This document shows positions 1 to 8,478 of a DNA stretch of 46,937 nucleotides, piece by piece. Numbering within the stretch: the stretch's first letter is position 1; each line of letters starts with the position of its first letter. The DNA comes from an uncultured Eubacteriales bacterium (GTDB lineage Bacteria > Bacillota > Clostridia > Oscillospirales > Oscillospiraceae). Under the pieces are notes generated by a model. That model did not search any database and was not told where the DNA came from. It saw only the letters and a list, made by a program, of their open reading frames with translations. Location: positions 1 to 46,937 of the forward strand of contig URQA01000005.1 in the NCBI GenBank assembly GCA_900549885.1. The letters are read 5' to 3'. A program made the position numbers and the translations under genes.

Positions 1-2
1 CC

Positions 3-1019
3 GCCGGCGCCGCCTTGGGCCTGGCGGAGATGATCGCCTCCGGCGTCACCTGCGCGGCCGATATGTATATGCGTACCGGGGTCATCGCCCGGCAGGTACT
101 GGACGTAGGCATCAGCGCCAACCTGTCCTGCGGCGGGGTCTATTTCGGCCCGCCGCAGGACTTCTCCCCGGAGGACTGCTCTGACTGCAAGAACCAGCAG
201 GCCCTCACTCGCCAGTGGCACGGCGCGGGAGACGGCCAGATCCTGGTGGACGCCTCCATCCACGCCGAGTACACCTCATCCCCCCCGCTGTGGCAGTGGA
301 TGGCGGACTTCGCCCGGGATTATGGTCTGCGCATGCACGCGCATATCTCGGAGACCGCCTCTGAGCACCAGGGCAGCCTGGAGCGCCGGGGCCTGACTCC
401 CATCCAGGCCCTGGACCGCTGCGGTGTGTGGGAAAACGGCGGCATCGCCGCCCACTGTGTCTATACCACGGCGGAGGACTGGGCCATCATGGCGGCCAAG
501 GACGTGTCCTGTGTCCACAACCCCTGGTCCAACCTGAAGCTCGGCTCCGGCGTGGCCCCCATCCCCGACATGCTCCGGGCGGGGGTGAACATAGCCCTGG
601 GCACCGACGGAATGAGCTCCCACAACAGCGCCGACTTTTTCTCCGACCTGAAGCTGGCCGCCTGCCTGCACAAAGGCATCCGACGGGACCCAACGGCTGT
701 CACCGCCCGCCAGGCCCTGTATATGGCCACCGCCGGGGGCGCCCTGGCCCTGGGCCGGAGGGACACCGGGCGCATCGTGCCGGGATACCGGGCTGATCTC
801 ATCCTGGTGGACTTCGAGGCGGCCAACCTGGTGCCCTGCCACGACATCGCAGAGAACCTGGTCTTTGCTGCCCACGGAGCCAACGTGGTCATGAATATGG
901 CCCGGGGAAAGGTCATATACAAGGATGGGGCCTTTTTGACCCTGGACCTGGACGCGATCAAATCAGAGGTGCGCCGCTACGCCCTCCCCCTGGTTTTCGG
1001 CGGAAGCCCCACCACCTGA
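3..1019 (+). CDS. Amidohydrolase, MtaD/SsnA-like (5' end outside window)
   Basis: The reading frame is open to the left edge, so the gene starts upstream. The 338 codons visible compare with about 430 for the family, so the N-terminal metal-binding HxH strand is missing from view. Visible are HAHISETASEH (metal His), GGIAAHCVYTT (metal His) and ALGTDGMSSHNS (catalytic Asp), in the order used by the cyclic amidohydrolases that deaminate S-adenosylhomocysteine, methylthioadenosine or guanine-like substrates. The C-terminal GRIVPGYRADLILVD segment is the usual small beta domain. The exact substrate cannot be told from the sequence. A cytosolic metal-dependent deaminase is the family expectation. 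The next gene begins 13 bases after the stop, so the two are probably co-transcribed. Confidence 0.85.
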   Translation, partial: AGAALGLAEMIASGVTCAADMYMRTGVIARQVLDVGISANLSCGGVYFGPPQDFSPEDCSDCKNQQALTRQWHGAGDGQILVDASIHAEYTSSPPLWQWMADFARDYGLRMHAHISETASEHQGSLERRGLTPIQALDRCGVWENGGIAAHCVYTTAEDWAIMAAKDVSCVHNPWSNLKLGSGVAPIPDMLRAGVNIALGTDGMSSHNSADFFSDLKLAACLHKGIRRDPTAVTARQALYMATAGGALALGRRDTGRIVPGYRADLILVDFEAANLVPCHDIAENLVFAAHGANVVMNMARGKVIYKDGAFLTLDLDAIKSEVRRYALPLVFGGSPTT

Positions 1020-1032
1020 AAAGGAGTACGAT

Positions 1033-2676
1033 ATGGCAGATCAAGCGAAAAAAAGCACCTTCTTCGGGGGAGTCGCCACCCTGGCTACCGGCGTGGTCAT
1101 CGTCAAGCTCATCGGTGCGCTGTACAAGATTCCCCTAGCCAACATTCTCGGTGAAGAAGGAAACAGCTACTTCACTACCGCCTACAACATCTACAACGTA
1201 TTTTTGACCATCTCCACCGCCGGTCTGCCGGTGGCTCTGTCCAAGGCCGTGTCCGAGGCCAACGCCCTAGGCCGCTACAACCAAGTGGACCGGGTATTCA
1301 AGGTCGCTCTGGGCACCTTCCTTGCCCTGGGTACTCTGTCCACCCTCATCATGTTCTTTGGGGCTGAACTTATTACAGCGGTCATCGGCAGTACAGGCGC
1401 TTCCGCCTCGGTGCGGGCTTTGGCCTTCTCCGCCCTGTTCGTATGCTGTATGGCCGCCTTCCGGGGCTACTTTCAGGGCCACGGAAACATGGCCCCCACC
1501 TCCAAATCCCAAATCGTGGAAGCGGCCATCAAGCTGTTGCTGGGCCTGGCTCTGGCCGCCCTGCTGGTGCAGCAGTCCAAAGAACTGGCCTCCGCCGGCG
1601 CCATCCTGGGCGTCACCTGCGGTTCTCTGGTGGCGCTGGTCTACCTGCTGTTCACCTTCTCCCGGCAGCGGGAGCGGCGCACGTCCAACGATCGCCCTGA
1701 CTCCTCCAAGCGGATTTTCCTGTCCCTGATCTCAGTGGCTATCCCCATCACCATCGGCTCTTCGGTGACCAACATCGTCTACCTCATCGACAACGGCCTG
1801 ATCCTCAACCAGCTGCAAAATGCCCTGGGCATGACCGAGGATGCCGCCAACGCCCTGTACGGCAACTATGGCGCGGTCAGCTCCCTGTATCAGCTGCCCT
1901 CCGCCCTGATGATTCCCTTTACAGCCTCCATCCTGCCCGCTGTGGCTGCCGCCCGCAGCCGCCGGGACCAGCGGGGGGCCTCCCGGGTATCCGAGTCGGC
2001 CATGCGCATCGGCATGCTGCTGGCCCTGCCGGCCGGCTTTGGCCTGACTGCCCTGGCTGGTCCCATCACCGCCATGCTCTATCCCGGCTATGACAACAAC
2101 GTGGCTGGCGGCTGCCTGGCCTGGCTGGGCATTGCGTCCATCTTCGTGTGCATCATGCTGCTGTCCAACTCCATCCTCCAGGCCCACGGCATGGTCAATC
2201 TGCCTGTAGTCATCGCCGCCATCGGCGGCGTCATCAAGCTGGTGGTTAACTATGTGCTGGTGGGCATCGAATCCATCAACGTGGTGGGTGCGGCCATCGG
2301 TACGCTGTGCTGCTTCGCGGTGGTAGCCATCATGGACTTGTTCGTCATACACCGCATCATTCCTGCTCCTCCCCGGATGGACCGCATCTTCGTCAAGCCC
2401 CTCATTGCCTCTGGTTTCATGGCCTTGGCGGCCTGGGCCTGTCACGGCCTGCTGGCCAAGGTGCTGGGCCTGCTCTCTCCCTTCCAGGCCACCGACGCCG
2501 CCGGCGTGGTCACCGGTCTGACGGGAATGGGCAACGCCATTGCGACCCTCGGCGGCATCGGCATAGGCGTGGTAGTCTATGTGGTGCTTATCGTCGCCCT
2601 CAAGGCCATCTCCAAGGATGACCTGTCCTTGATGCCCAAGGGCGATAAGCTGGCCAAGATTCTCCGGATCTCCTGA
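1033..2676 (+). CDS. MurJ/SpoVB-family lipid flippase (YabM-like)
   Basis: A 547-residue polytopic membrane protein of the MOP/polysaccharide biosynthesis superfamily, which flips lipid-linked cell wall or spore-cortex precursors outward. Many hydrophobic segments run from about residue 12 to 535. The N-terminal ATLATGVVIVKLIGALYKIP segment and the early NILGEEGNSYFTTAYNIYN stretch are typical of the SpoVB/YabM/MurJ group. An AAGGAG-like site lies just before the ATG. It is followed by mazG, hup and rqcP, matching the Bacillus yabM-yabN-yabO neighbourhood and supporting the YabM-type call over an exopolysaccharide exporter. The precise lipid substrate is unknown. Confidence 0.85.
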   Translation: MADQAKKSTFFGGVATLATGVVIVKLIGALYKIPLANILGEEGNSYFTTAYNIYNVFLTISTAGLPVALSKAVSEANALGRYNQVDRVFKVALGTFLALGTLSTLIMFFGAELITAVIGSTGASASVRALAFSALFVCCMAAFRGYFQGHGNMAPTSKSQIVEAAIKLLLGLALAALLVQQSKELASAGAILGVTCGSLVALVYLLFTFSRQRERRTSNDRPDSSKRIFLSLISVAIPITIGSSVTNIVYLIDNGLILNQLQNALGMTEDAANALYGNYGAVSSLYQLPSALMIPFTASILPAVAAARSRRDQRGASRVSESAMRIGMLLALPAGFGLTALAGPITAMLYPGYDNNVAGGCLAWLGIASIFVCIMLLSNSILQAHGMVNLPVVIAAIGGVIKLVVNYVLVGIESINVVGAAIGTLCCFAVVAIMDLFVIHRIIPAPPRMDRIFVKPLIASGFMALAAWACHGLLAKVLGLLSPFQATDAAGVVTGLTGMGNAIATLGGIGIGVVVYVVLIVALKAISKDDLSLMPKGDKLAKILRIS

Positions 2677-2745
2677 CGCAGACTTTCCCGGGTTTCCGCA
2701 TTTTTCTCCGCCACATGAAAAAAACCTTGCAGAGCAGGTGAAAAT

Positions 2746-3537
2746 ATGATAGATTTAAGGTCACAGAAATCCTATGACTGCAACGATCTGCGCAAAATCG
2801 TCCACATCCTTCGGTCCCCTGGCGGCTGCCAGTGGGACCAGGCCCAGACCCACCAGTCCATTCGCCGGAATTTCCTGGAGGAAGCCTATGAGGTGGCGGA
2901 GGCGATTGACGAAGGCGACCTGGACCATCTGAAGGAAGAGTTGGGCGATGTCCTTCTCCAAGTGGTGTTCCACAGCTCCATCGAGGAGGATGCGGGCCGC
3001 TTTGACCTGGACGACGTGGCCGACGGCGTTTGCCGCAAGCTCATTTACCGCCATCCCCATGTATTCGGGGATGTGTCTGTCCAATCCACCGACGAGATTC
3101 TCTCCAACTGGGAAGATCTGAAAAAGAAGGAAAAGGGCCAGGCCACCCAGGCCGACGCGGTGGATGCGGTGGCCCGTACTCTGCCCGCCCTGTGGCGGGC
3201 GGAAAAGGTTCAGAAAAAGGCCGCTAAGGCGGGCTTTGACTGGCCCGGTGTCCAGGATGCGGTGGACAAGCTCTCCGAGGAGGTAGATGAGCTCCGCTCC
3301 GCCCTGTCGGGCCAGGGGAACCCGGTAGAGGAGCTGGGCGACCTGTTTTTTGCCGCCGTGTGCGTGTCCCGTTTTCTTAATGCCGACCCGGATGACGTGC
3401 TCCAGGCCGCCAGCGATAAATTTGCCGCCCGCTTCCGCCGGGTGGAAGCATTGGCTGGCCAGCAGGGCCGGCCCATGAATGAGATGACCTTGGAGGAACT
3501 CAAAGCCCTGTGGGTTCAGGCTAAGACTCAGGCTTAA
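2746..3537 (+). CDS. mazG: Nucleoside triphosphate pyrophosphohydrolase MazG
   Basis: 263 residues with two MazG folds, the usual length. The first domain has the all-alpha NTP-PPase signature: CQWDQAQTHQSIRRNFLEEA, then EEAYEV and EELGDVLLQVVFHS, whose Glu/Asp residues bind magnesium. The second half repeats it with KLSEEVDELRSAL and EELGDLFFAAV. The family hydrolyses (d)NTPs to NMP and pyrophosphate and cleans the nucleotide pool. It is the short MazG form lacking the methylase domain fused in Bacillus YabN. It lies 69 bases after the flippase gene and just before hup, probably in one transcription unit, although hup also has its own promoter candidate overlapping the mazG 3' end. Confidence 0.93.
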   Translation: MIDLRSQKSYDCNDLRKIVHILRSPGGCQWDQAQTHQSIRRNFLEEAYEVAEAIDEGDLDHLKEELGDVLLQVVFHSSIEEDAGRFDLDDVADGVCRKLIYRHPHVFGDVSVQSTDEILSNWEDLKKKEKGQATQADAVDAVARTLPALWRAEKVQKKAAKAGFDWPGVQDAVDKLSEEVDELRSALSGQGNPVEELGDLFFAAVCVSRFLNADPDDVLQAASDKFAARFRRVEALAGQQGRPMNEMTLEELKALWVQAKTQA

Positions 3538-3562
3538 CAGCGCAGCGCGCTTTAAGTATCAT
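3534..3562 (+). promoter_or_regulatory. Candidate sigma-A promoter for the HU gene
   Basis: TTAACA (3534-3539) and TATCAT (3557-3562) are separated by 17 bases, one mismatch each from consensus. The pair overlaps the mazG stop and sits 55 bases before the HU start, which fits a strongly expressed HU gene having its own promoter inside the operon. Read by eye only. Confidence 0.5.
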
Positions 3563-3617
3563 AGAAATCCCTGCGGGATGGCCCGCAAAGAACTATTTTA
3601 CAGGAGGAGACCGTACC

Positions 3618-3893
3618 ATGAATAAAGCTGAACTGATTAATGCCGCCGCCGAGAAGGCCGGCCTGTCCAAGAAGGATACTGAGGCTGCTGTCAACGCCGC
3701 CATCGAGGCCATTACGGAGGCCCTGAAGCAGAACGACAAGGTCCAGTTGGTGGGCTTTGGCGCTTTTGAGGTGAAAGCCCGCGCTGAGCGCATCGGCCGT
3801 AATCCCCGCACCAAGGAGGAGATCAAGATTCCCGCCTCCAAGGTTCCCGTCTTTAAGCCCGGCAAGGCCCTGAAGGACGCCATCGCAGAGTAA
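3618..3893 (+). CDS. hup: DNA-binding protein HU
   Basis: 91 residues, the standard length for HU. It starts MNKAELINAAAEKAGLSKKD, has the conserved VQLVGFGAFEVKARAERIGR core, the beta-arm tip region GRNPRTKEEIKIPASKVPVF and the C-terminal FKPGKALKDAI. It is a dimeric nucleoid protein that bends DNA. An AGGAGG site lies 9 bases before the ATG. It is placed between mazG and rqcP, an arrangement seen in clostridia, and is followed by a strong hairpin terminator. Confidence 0.97.
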   Translation: MNKAELINAAAEKAGLSKKDTEAAVNAAIEAITEALKQNDKVQLVGFGAFEVKARAERIGRNPRTKEEIKIPASKVPVFKPGKALKDAIAE

Positions 3894-3912
3894 TTCATTT
3901 TCAGATAAAAGC

Positions 3913-3943
3913 GGAGGCAGGGCTTTGCCCTGCCTCCCTTTTC
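3913..3943 (+). terminator. Rho-independent terminator after hup
   Basis: A perfect 11-bp stem (3913-3923 with 3927-3937) and a 3-base loop are followed by a short T-rich stretch (cttttc). It ends the hup transcript about 20 bases after the stop, so rqcP needs read-through or its own promoter. Confidence 0.85.
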
Positions 3944-4133
3944 ATCTGCCTGGGAAAAGGCGTGTGTCAGAGATTTTGCGGGCGCCCTAATCCCCCTCAA
4001 ATCGCCGGAAATAAATCCCGTCGATTTCAAGGTCTGCTTCTTCGGAAGCGGATCTGGGTGCGGCGGCTCCGCTGCCGGGTCGCCTTTGGCGGCTCCGGTG
4101 CGCGGCCCCTCTCACTGGAAAGGTCGTGTTTTT

Positions 4134-4376
4134 TTGAGATTGGACAAGTGGCTCAAGGTGTCTCGGCTCATCAAGCGGCGCACTGTGGCCAACGAGGCCT
4201 GCGACAACGGCCGGGTTACCGCCAATGGGCGGCCGGTCAAGGCCTCTTATGAGGTAAAGCCCGGTGACGTGCTGGAGTTGAAATTCGGTGAAAAGCTCAT
4301 CCGGGTGGAGGTATTGTCCACCGCGGACATTGTGGGTAAGGCGGACGCCTCCGCTATGTACCAGGAGCTACGGTAA
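4134..4376 (+). CDS. rqcP: RqcP (YabO) S4-domain RNA-binding protein
   Basis: 80 residues beginning LRLDKWLKVSRLIKRRT, the classic start of the RqcP/HslR-type S4 domain, then ANEACDNGRVTANGRPVKAS and the VKPGDVLEL turn. The family binds 23S rRNA/tRNA on stalled 50S subunits and works with RqcH in ribosome quality control. The start is taken as the TTG at 4134, because it gives the family's exact N-terminus and has GGAAAGG 10 bases upstream. The longer frame from 4086 adds non-conserved residues. In Bacillus this gene is followed by yabP and yabQ; here a terminator and an opposing gene follow instead. Confidence 0.92.
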   Translation: MRLDKWLKVSRLIKRRTVANEACDNGRVTANGRPVKASYEVKPGDVLELKFGEKLIRVEVLSTADIVGKADASAMYQELR

Positions 4377-4382
4377 CGGAAA

Positions 4383-4412
4383 ACAGGCCGGCGGATCACT
4401 CCGCCGGCCTGT
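4383..4412. terminator. Bidirectional terminator between rqcP and the VanZ-like gene
   Basis: A perfect 13-bp stem (4383-4395 with 4400-4412) and 4-base loop lie between the convergent genes. The stem includes the last bases of the VanZ-like reading frame. Confidence 0.7.
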
Positions 4413-5031
4413 CCTCTTCCACGCCCCGGCACCATTTTACTGCCCGGGGCATAATGATTCTGACCACGGCGAACAGCCCATAGCCTACCAGCGTCCCCAG
4501 GGTGTTGGCGATCAGGTCGTCCACGTCAAAGCTCCGGCCCACCACCGGCTGGACCAGTTCGGTGACCAGGGATAGGGCCAGTCCCAGCCCTGTCACCCGC
4601 CACCAGCTCACCCTGTTCCACACAAAGGGCAGCAGCAGGCCCAGGGGGAGATAGAGCATCACATTGCCCAGCACCTGCCAGGAGCCGCCGGACAGTGCCT
4701 GCCACACCAGGCTGGGGAATGACACGGTAAACGAGAAGCTTCCCTGGAACCACCGGACACCCAACTCCAGCGGCCAGCCATACCGGATGGCTTGCCAGAG
4801 AGAAATCCAAAATCCGCCAGGCATCCATACCAGGTTCAGCAGCCCCACCAGCCAGCACACCAGCAACAGCCGCACCCCCTCGTTTCCCCAGCTGTTCCGG
4901 GACCGTCCCCGCCGCTTCAGCCACAGCCGCCGGGCCAGGGCGTACACCACGGCCGCCAGGAGCACTGGCGGCAACACGCTGGCAAAGTCGAACACATACT
5001 CCATGATCCTGAAATAGAGATGACTGTGCAT
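4396..5031 (-). CDS. VanZ-like membrane protein
   Basis: 211 residues with about five hydrophobic helices. The C-terminal half has the VanZ-family pattern: NVMLYLPLGLLLPFVW, then SLVTELVQPVVGRSFDVDD and LIANTLGTLVGYGLF. VanZ relatives are named from the teicoplanin-resistance accessory protein, but most chromosomal members have no defined role. The ATG at 5031 is chosen because a GGGGGAG site precedes it. The gene stands alone and converges on rqcP. There is no van cluster nearby, so a glycopeptide-resistance role should not be inferred. Confidence 0.85.
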   Translation of the reverse strand: MHSHLYFRIMEYVFDFASVLPPVLLAAVVYALARRLWLKRRGRSRNSWGNEGVRLLLVCWLVGLLNLVWMPGGFWISLWQAIRYGWPLELGVRWFQGSFSFTVSFPSLVWQALSGGSWQVLGNVMLYLPLGLLLPFVWNRVSWWRVTGLGLALSLVTELVQPVVGRSFDVDDLIANTLGTLVGYGLFAVVRIIMPRAVKWCRGVEEDRPAE

Positions 5032-5086
5032 CCCTGCTCTCCCCCTCTCTGTACGCCGGGCCCCGGCGGGTCTCTCGGCTGGTTTG

Positions 5087-5095
5087 AGTATACCA
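5087..5095 (-). promoter_or_regulatory. Candidate extended -10 promoter for the VanZ-like gene
   Basis: On the minus strand TGGTATACT gives an extended -10 (TG, one base, TATACT) about 55 bases before the start. No good -35 is seen at 17 or 18 bases. Confidence 0.4.
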
Positions 5096-5154
5096 CAGTC
5101 CCGGCGGGAAAGTCCTTGCGATTTTCTTACGGTTTTCTTGGTTTTTTCTCACCA

Positions 5155-5183
5155 TTGACAGGGCCTTTTTTACGTAGTATCAT
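5155..5183 (+). promoter_or_regulatory. Promoter for the ZIP transporter gene
   Basis: TTGACA (5155-5160), a 17-base spacer and TATCAT (5178-5183) lie 40 bases before the GTG start. The -35 is perfect and the -10 has one mismatch. Confidence 0.75.
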
Positions 5184-5222
5184 AAACGAGAAATATTCTT
5201 AATAGTAAAAAGGAGTTTTACC

Positions 5223-6017
5223 GTGCTGCTGCGTGAATTGCTTTATACTCTGCTGGGCACCGGCTTCACCTGCCTGGCCACTGTAATGGGAGCGGCCATG
5301 GTCTTTTTCTTCCGAAAGGACATGTCCTCCAATACGCAAAAGGTTTTCCTGGGCTTTGCCGCCGGAGTCATGACAGCTGCGGCAGTGTGGTCCCTGCTCA
5401 TCCCGGCCATGGACATGGCCCGGGAGGCCGGGCAGAGTCCCATTCTCCCAGTCGGAGGCGGATTCGTGCTGGGCGCGGCGATGCTCATGGTGCTGGACCG
5501 CCTGCTACCCCACCTCCATCTGGACAGCGAAGCGCCGGAAGGCCTGCCCGCCAGGCTCAAGCGGACTACCATGCTGGTGCTGGCCGTCACCCTCCACAAC
5601 ATCCCAGAGGGGATGGCGGTGGGGCTGTCCTTTGCCGTGGCCGCCCAAGACATGAGCAGCGGCTCCTTGGCTGCCGCCATGGCGTTGGCCCTGGGCATGG
5701 CCCTGCAAAACTTTCCCGAGGGGGCGGCGGTGGCCCTCCCCCTGCGCTCAGAGGGCTTGAGCAAGGGCCGTTCCTTCGTCTACGGCGCCCTGTCCGGAGT
5801 CGTGGAGCCTATATTCGGTCTGCTCACTGTGCTGGCCGCGGGCAGTATCTCTGGGATCATGCCCTGGCTGCTGTCTCTGGCCGCCGGGGCCATGGTCTAT
5901 GTGGTGGTGGAGGAACTCATCCCCGAGGCACATCTGGGAGAGCACTCCCACGTGGGCACAGTGAGCGTCATGGCTGGTTTTCTGGTGATGATGCTGCTGG
6001 ATGTGACGCTGGGATAA
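5223..6017 (+). CDS. ZIP-family metal transporter
   Basis: 264 residues with about eight hydrophobic segments. The two metal-binding helices are clear: LHNIPEGMAVGLSFAVA and LQNFPEGAAVALPLRSEG, matching the HNxPEG and NxPEG motifs of ZupT/ZIP importers. VVVEELIPEAH in a later helix is also conserved. The family imports zinc and sometimes iron or manganese across the cytoplasmic membrane. A GTG start at 5223 is chosen because AAGGAG lies 6 bases upstream and a strong promoter precedes it. No metal-regulator operator was recognised. Confidence 0.92.
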   Translation: MLLRELLYTLLGTGFTCLATVMGAAMVFFFRKDMSSNTQKVFLGFAAGVMTAAAVWSLLIPAMDMAREAGQSPILPVGGGFVLGAAMLMVLDRLLPHLHLDSEAPEGLPARLKRTTMLVLAVTLHNIPEGMAVGLSFAVAAQDMSSGSLAAAMALALGMALQNFPEGAAVALPLRSEGLSKGRSFVYGALSGVVEPIFGLLTVLAAGSISGIMPWLLSLAAGAMVYVVVEELIPEAHLGEHSHVGTVSVMAGFLVMMLLDVTLG

Positions 6018-6020
6018 CAT

Positions 6021-6057
6021 ACGACCGCCTCGGACAGAGCTTGTCCAAGGCGGTCGT
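6021..6057 (+). terminator. Hairpin after the ZIP gene
   Basis: An inverted repeat pairs ACGACCGCCT with AGGCGGTCGT, plus an inner GGACA/TGTCC helix, three bases after the stop. There is no T-run, so termination is likely but not certain. Confidence 0.5.
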
Positions 6058-6161
6058 GTCATGCTATCAAAATATCCCCGGCTCTATGGATCTCGTCCCA
6101 TTGAGCGGTTATGAAAAGACGCTGTATCCCTTCCTTCTCCGCCCCAGGGCCGGGGCCGTGT

Positions 6162-6380
6162 CTACACAGGGGAAGAGGTGGGCCCCCATGCGACGGTTTC
6201 CGGCCACTCGCAGCTTATGGCAGACCCGGTCACGCTCTGTCCACCGCAGGCCACCGCCAATTCTGAGAGCGCGTCCCCCAGGTTCTGTTCCTTCTCCGGA
6301 CGCAGTACCACAATGGCCAGGCAAATGGTAAACACCACCAGCACCACCGCAATCACCGGCCAGAAATGCCTCTTTTTCAT
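6162..6380 (-). CDS. Small single-pass membrane protein, unknown
   Basis: 72 residues: MKKRHFWPV followed by one hydrophobic helix (about residues 8-28), then a polar tail of about 44 residues with two Cys (CGG and SCEW). The start at 6380 is preceded by AAGGAGG at 7 bases on the minus strand, which makes this a credible gene. The longer frame only adds untranslated leader. I do not recognise the family. It lies alone between a convergent ZIP gene and a divergent ABC-F gene. Confidence 0.55.
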   Translation of the reverse strand: MKKRHFWPVIAVVLVVFTICLAIVVLRPEKEQNLGDALSELAVACGGQSVTGSAISCEWPETVAWGPTSSPV

Positions 6381-6549
6381 CGCAGCCACCTCCTTCCAAG
6401 GCACGATACGCCCTGCCGTTTTCTTTCATGATAACACAGCCTCCCCCCTTCTGACAAGCAGGGCTTTGGGCAAAGTCCCTCTATCATTTTGTCACATCCT
6501 ATGATATGATAACATTTAAATCGTGCTAGATAAGGAGTATATCATTGTC

Positions 6550-8148
6550 ATGATCACTGTATCCGACCTGTCCCTGAACTACAGCGGACAACCCTTGTTT
6601 TCCCATGTAGACCTGCAGTTCACCCGGGGCAACTGCTACGGCATCATCGGCGCCAACGGCGCGGGCAAGTCCACCTTCCTGAAAATCCTCTCCGGCCAGC
6701 TGGAGCCCTCCAGCGGTCAGGTGTCCATCCTGCCCAACGTGCGCATGTCGGTGCTCAAGCAGGACCAGAACGCCTACGACGCCTACAACGTCATGGACAC
6801 CGTCATCATGGGCAACCAGAAGCTGTACGACATCGGCCATGAGATGAACGCCCTGTATGAGAAGGAGGACTTCTCCGACGAGGACGGCCTGCGGGCGGCG
6901 GACCTCCAGGCGGAGTATGCCGAGATGGGCGGCTATGAGGCGGAGAGCGACGCCTCCCGCATCCTCCAGGGCCTGGGTGTGGGCACCGAGTACCACTACA
7001 ACGACATGGCCACCCTGGACGCCCGGCTGAAGGTAAAGGTGCTGCTGGCCCAGGCCTTGTTTGGCAATCCGGACATCCTGCTGCTGGACGAGCCCACCAA
7101 CAACTTGGACATCGCCGCGGTGGAGTGGCTCAACGATTTCCTCATGGACTACGACGGCACCGTCATCGTGGTGTCCCACGACCGGCACTTCCTGAACACC
7201 GTGTGCACCCACATCGTGGACATCGACTACAACAAGATCAAAATGTACGTGGGCAACTACGACTTCTGGTACGAATCCTCCCAGCTGGTGCAGAACCTCA
7301 TCAAGCAGCAAAACAAGCGCAACGAGGACAAGATCCGGGAGCTACAGGAGTTTATCTCCCGCTTCTCCGCCAACAAATCCAAGTCCAAGCAGGCCACCGC
7401 TCGGCGCAAGCTGCTGGACAAGCTCACCGTGGAGGAACTGCCCGCTTCTTCCCGGCGCTACCCTTGGGTGGGCTTTACCCCCGACCGGGAGGTGGGCAAG
7501 GACATTTTATTCGTCACCGACGTGTCCAAGACGGTGGACGGGGTAAAGCTGTTGGATAAGGTGTCCTTCATCGTGGGCCACGGGGACAAGATCGCCTTCG
7601 TGGGGGACAACGAGAACGCCCACACCGCCCTGTTCAAGATCCTCACCGGGGAGTGGGAGCCCGACGAGGGCAGCGTGAAATGGGGACAGACCGCCACCTT
7701 CTCCTACTTTCCCAAGGACAACTCCCCCTTCTTCAACGGCTGTGACCTCAACATCCTAGACTGGATGCGCCAGTTCTCCGAGGATCAGCACGAGAGCTAC
7801 CTGCGGGGCTTCCTGGGCCGGATGCTCTTCTCCGGGGACGACATTTTCAAGCCGGTGAAGGTGCTCTCCGGCGGGGAGAAGGTCCGGTGCATGCTGTCCC
7901 GGATGATGCTGTCCGGGGCCAACGTGCTGCTGCTGGACCAGCCCACCAACCACCTGGATCTGGAGTCCATTGCCGCGCTGAACAACGGCCTGGAGGCGGT
8001 GAAGTGCAACGTGTTGGTGTCCTCCCACGACCATCAGCTGGTGCAGACGGTGGCCAATCGGATCTTCGACTTCACCAGCGATGGAAAGCTCATCGACCGC
8101 CGCTGTACCTACGAAGAATATCTAGAGACACAGCTGAGCCATGAATGA
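6550..8148 (+). CDS. ABC-F family ATPase (YbiT-like)
   Basis: 532 residues, two ATP-binding cassettes in one soluble chain without membrane segments. The family acts on the ribosome. NBD1 has Walker A GANGAGKST and Walker B DILLLDEPTNNLD, but its signature region reads ATLDARLKVKVLLAQ instead of LSGGQ, as in the YbiT branch. NBD2 has a normal signature LSGGEKVRCMLSR and Walker B-like VLLLDQPTNHLD, but its Walker A is degenerate (GDNENAHT, no P-loop Lys). A linker rich in Lys/Arg (KSKSKQATARRKLLDKL) joins them. ATG 6550 is used, with AAGGAG 12 bases upstream. The reading frame also runs back to 6523. Its end overlaps the next gene by 8 bases. Confidence 0.92.
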   Translation: MITVSDLSLNYSGQPLFSHVDLQFTRGNCYGIIGANGAGKSTFLKILSGQLEPSSGQVSILPNVRMSVLKQDQNAYDAYNVMDTVIMGNQKLYDIGHEMNALYEKEDFSDEDGLRAADLQAEYAEMGGYEAESDASRILQGLGVGTEYHYNDMATLDARLKVKVLLAQALFGNPDILLLDEPTNNLDIAAVEWLNDFLMDYDGTVIVVSHDRHFLNTVCTHIVDIDYNKIKMYVGNYDFWYESSQLVQNLIKQQNKRNEDKIRELQEFISRFSANKSKSKQATARRKLLDKLTVEELPASSRRYPWVGFTPDREVGKDILFVTDVSKTVDGVKLLDKVSFIVGHGDKIAFVGDNENAHTALFKILTGEWEPDEGSVKWGQTATFSYFPKDNSPFFNGCDLNILDWMRQFSEDQHESYLRGFLGRMLFSGDDIFKPVKVLSGGEKVRCMLSRMMLSGANVLLLDQPTNHLDLESIAALNNGLEAVKCNVLVSSHDHQLVQTVANRIFDFTSDGKLIDRRCTYEEYLETQLSHE

Positions 8149-8434
8149 TCTGGGACGCTTTGCGCTCATCTGGCTGACGGTCCTGAGCCTGCTGGCCTTC
8201 ATCTTGTTCGCCCAGGACAAGTTCAAGGCACGCCATGGCCGCTGGCGGATCTCCGAGGCCGCCCTGTGGGCCGTGGCCATCCTGGGGGGCGGTGTGGGCG
8301 CCACGGTGGGCATGCGGCTGTTCCACCACAAGACGAAAAAGGGCTTTTTCCACATCGGCCTGCCCCTGCTGGCTCTGCTGCAGATCGCCTTGGCGGTGTG
8401 GGCAGTCCTGGGCTTTCCCGGCTGGCCGCTGTGA
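8141..8434 (+). CDS. DUF1294 membrane protein
   Basis: 97 residues with three hydrophobic segments. It matches the DUF1294 pattern: a first helix, then QDKFKARHGRWRISEAAL, an LGGGVGATVGMRLFHHKTKK core and a last helix. The Gly-rich loop and HHKT are the hallmark. The function of the family is not established. It overlaps the end of the ABC-F gene by 8 bases, so the two are translationally coupled. Confidence 0.85.
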   Translation: MNDLGRFALIWLTVLSLLAFILFAQDKFKARHGRWRISEAALWAVAILGGGVGATVGMRLFHHKTKKGFFHIGLPLLALLQIALAVWAVLGFPGWPL

Positions 8435-8478
8435 GGCGCGCCTCCGCCCCAGCCGCCGGGACCGCTCACTCCAGGCAG

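Noticed and set aside
4396..5031. Glycopeptide resistance role for the VanZ-like gene
   Set aside because: No vanHAX or regulator nearby; VanZ-like proteins are common in susceptible Firmicutes.
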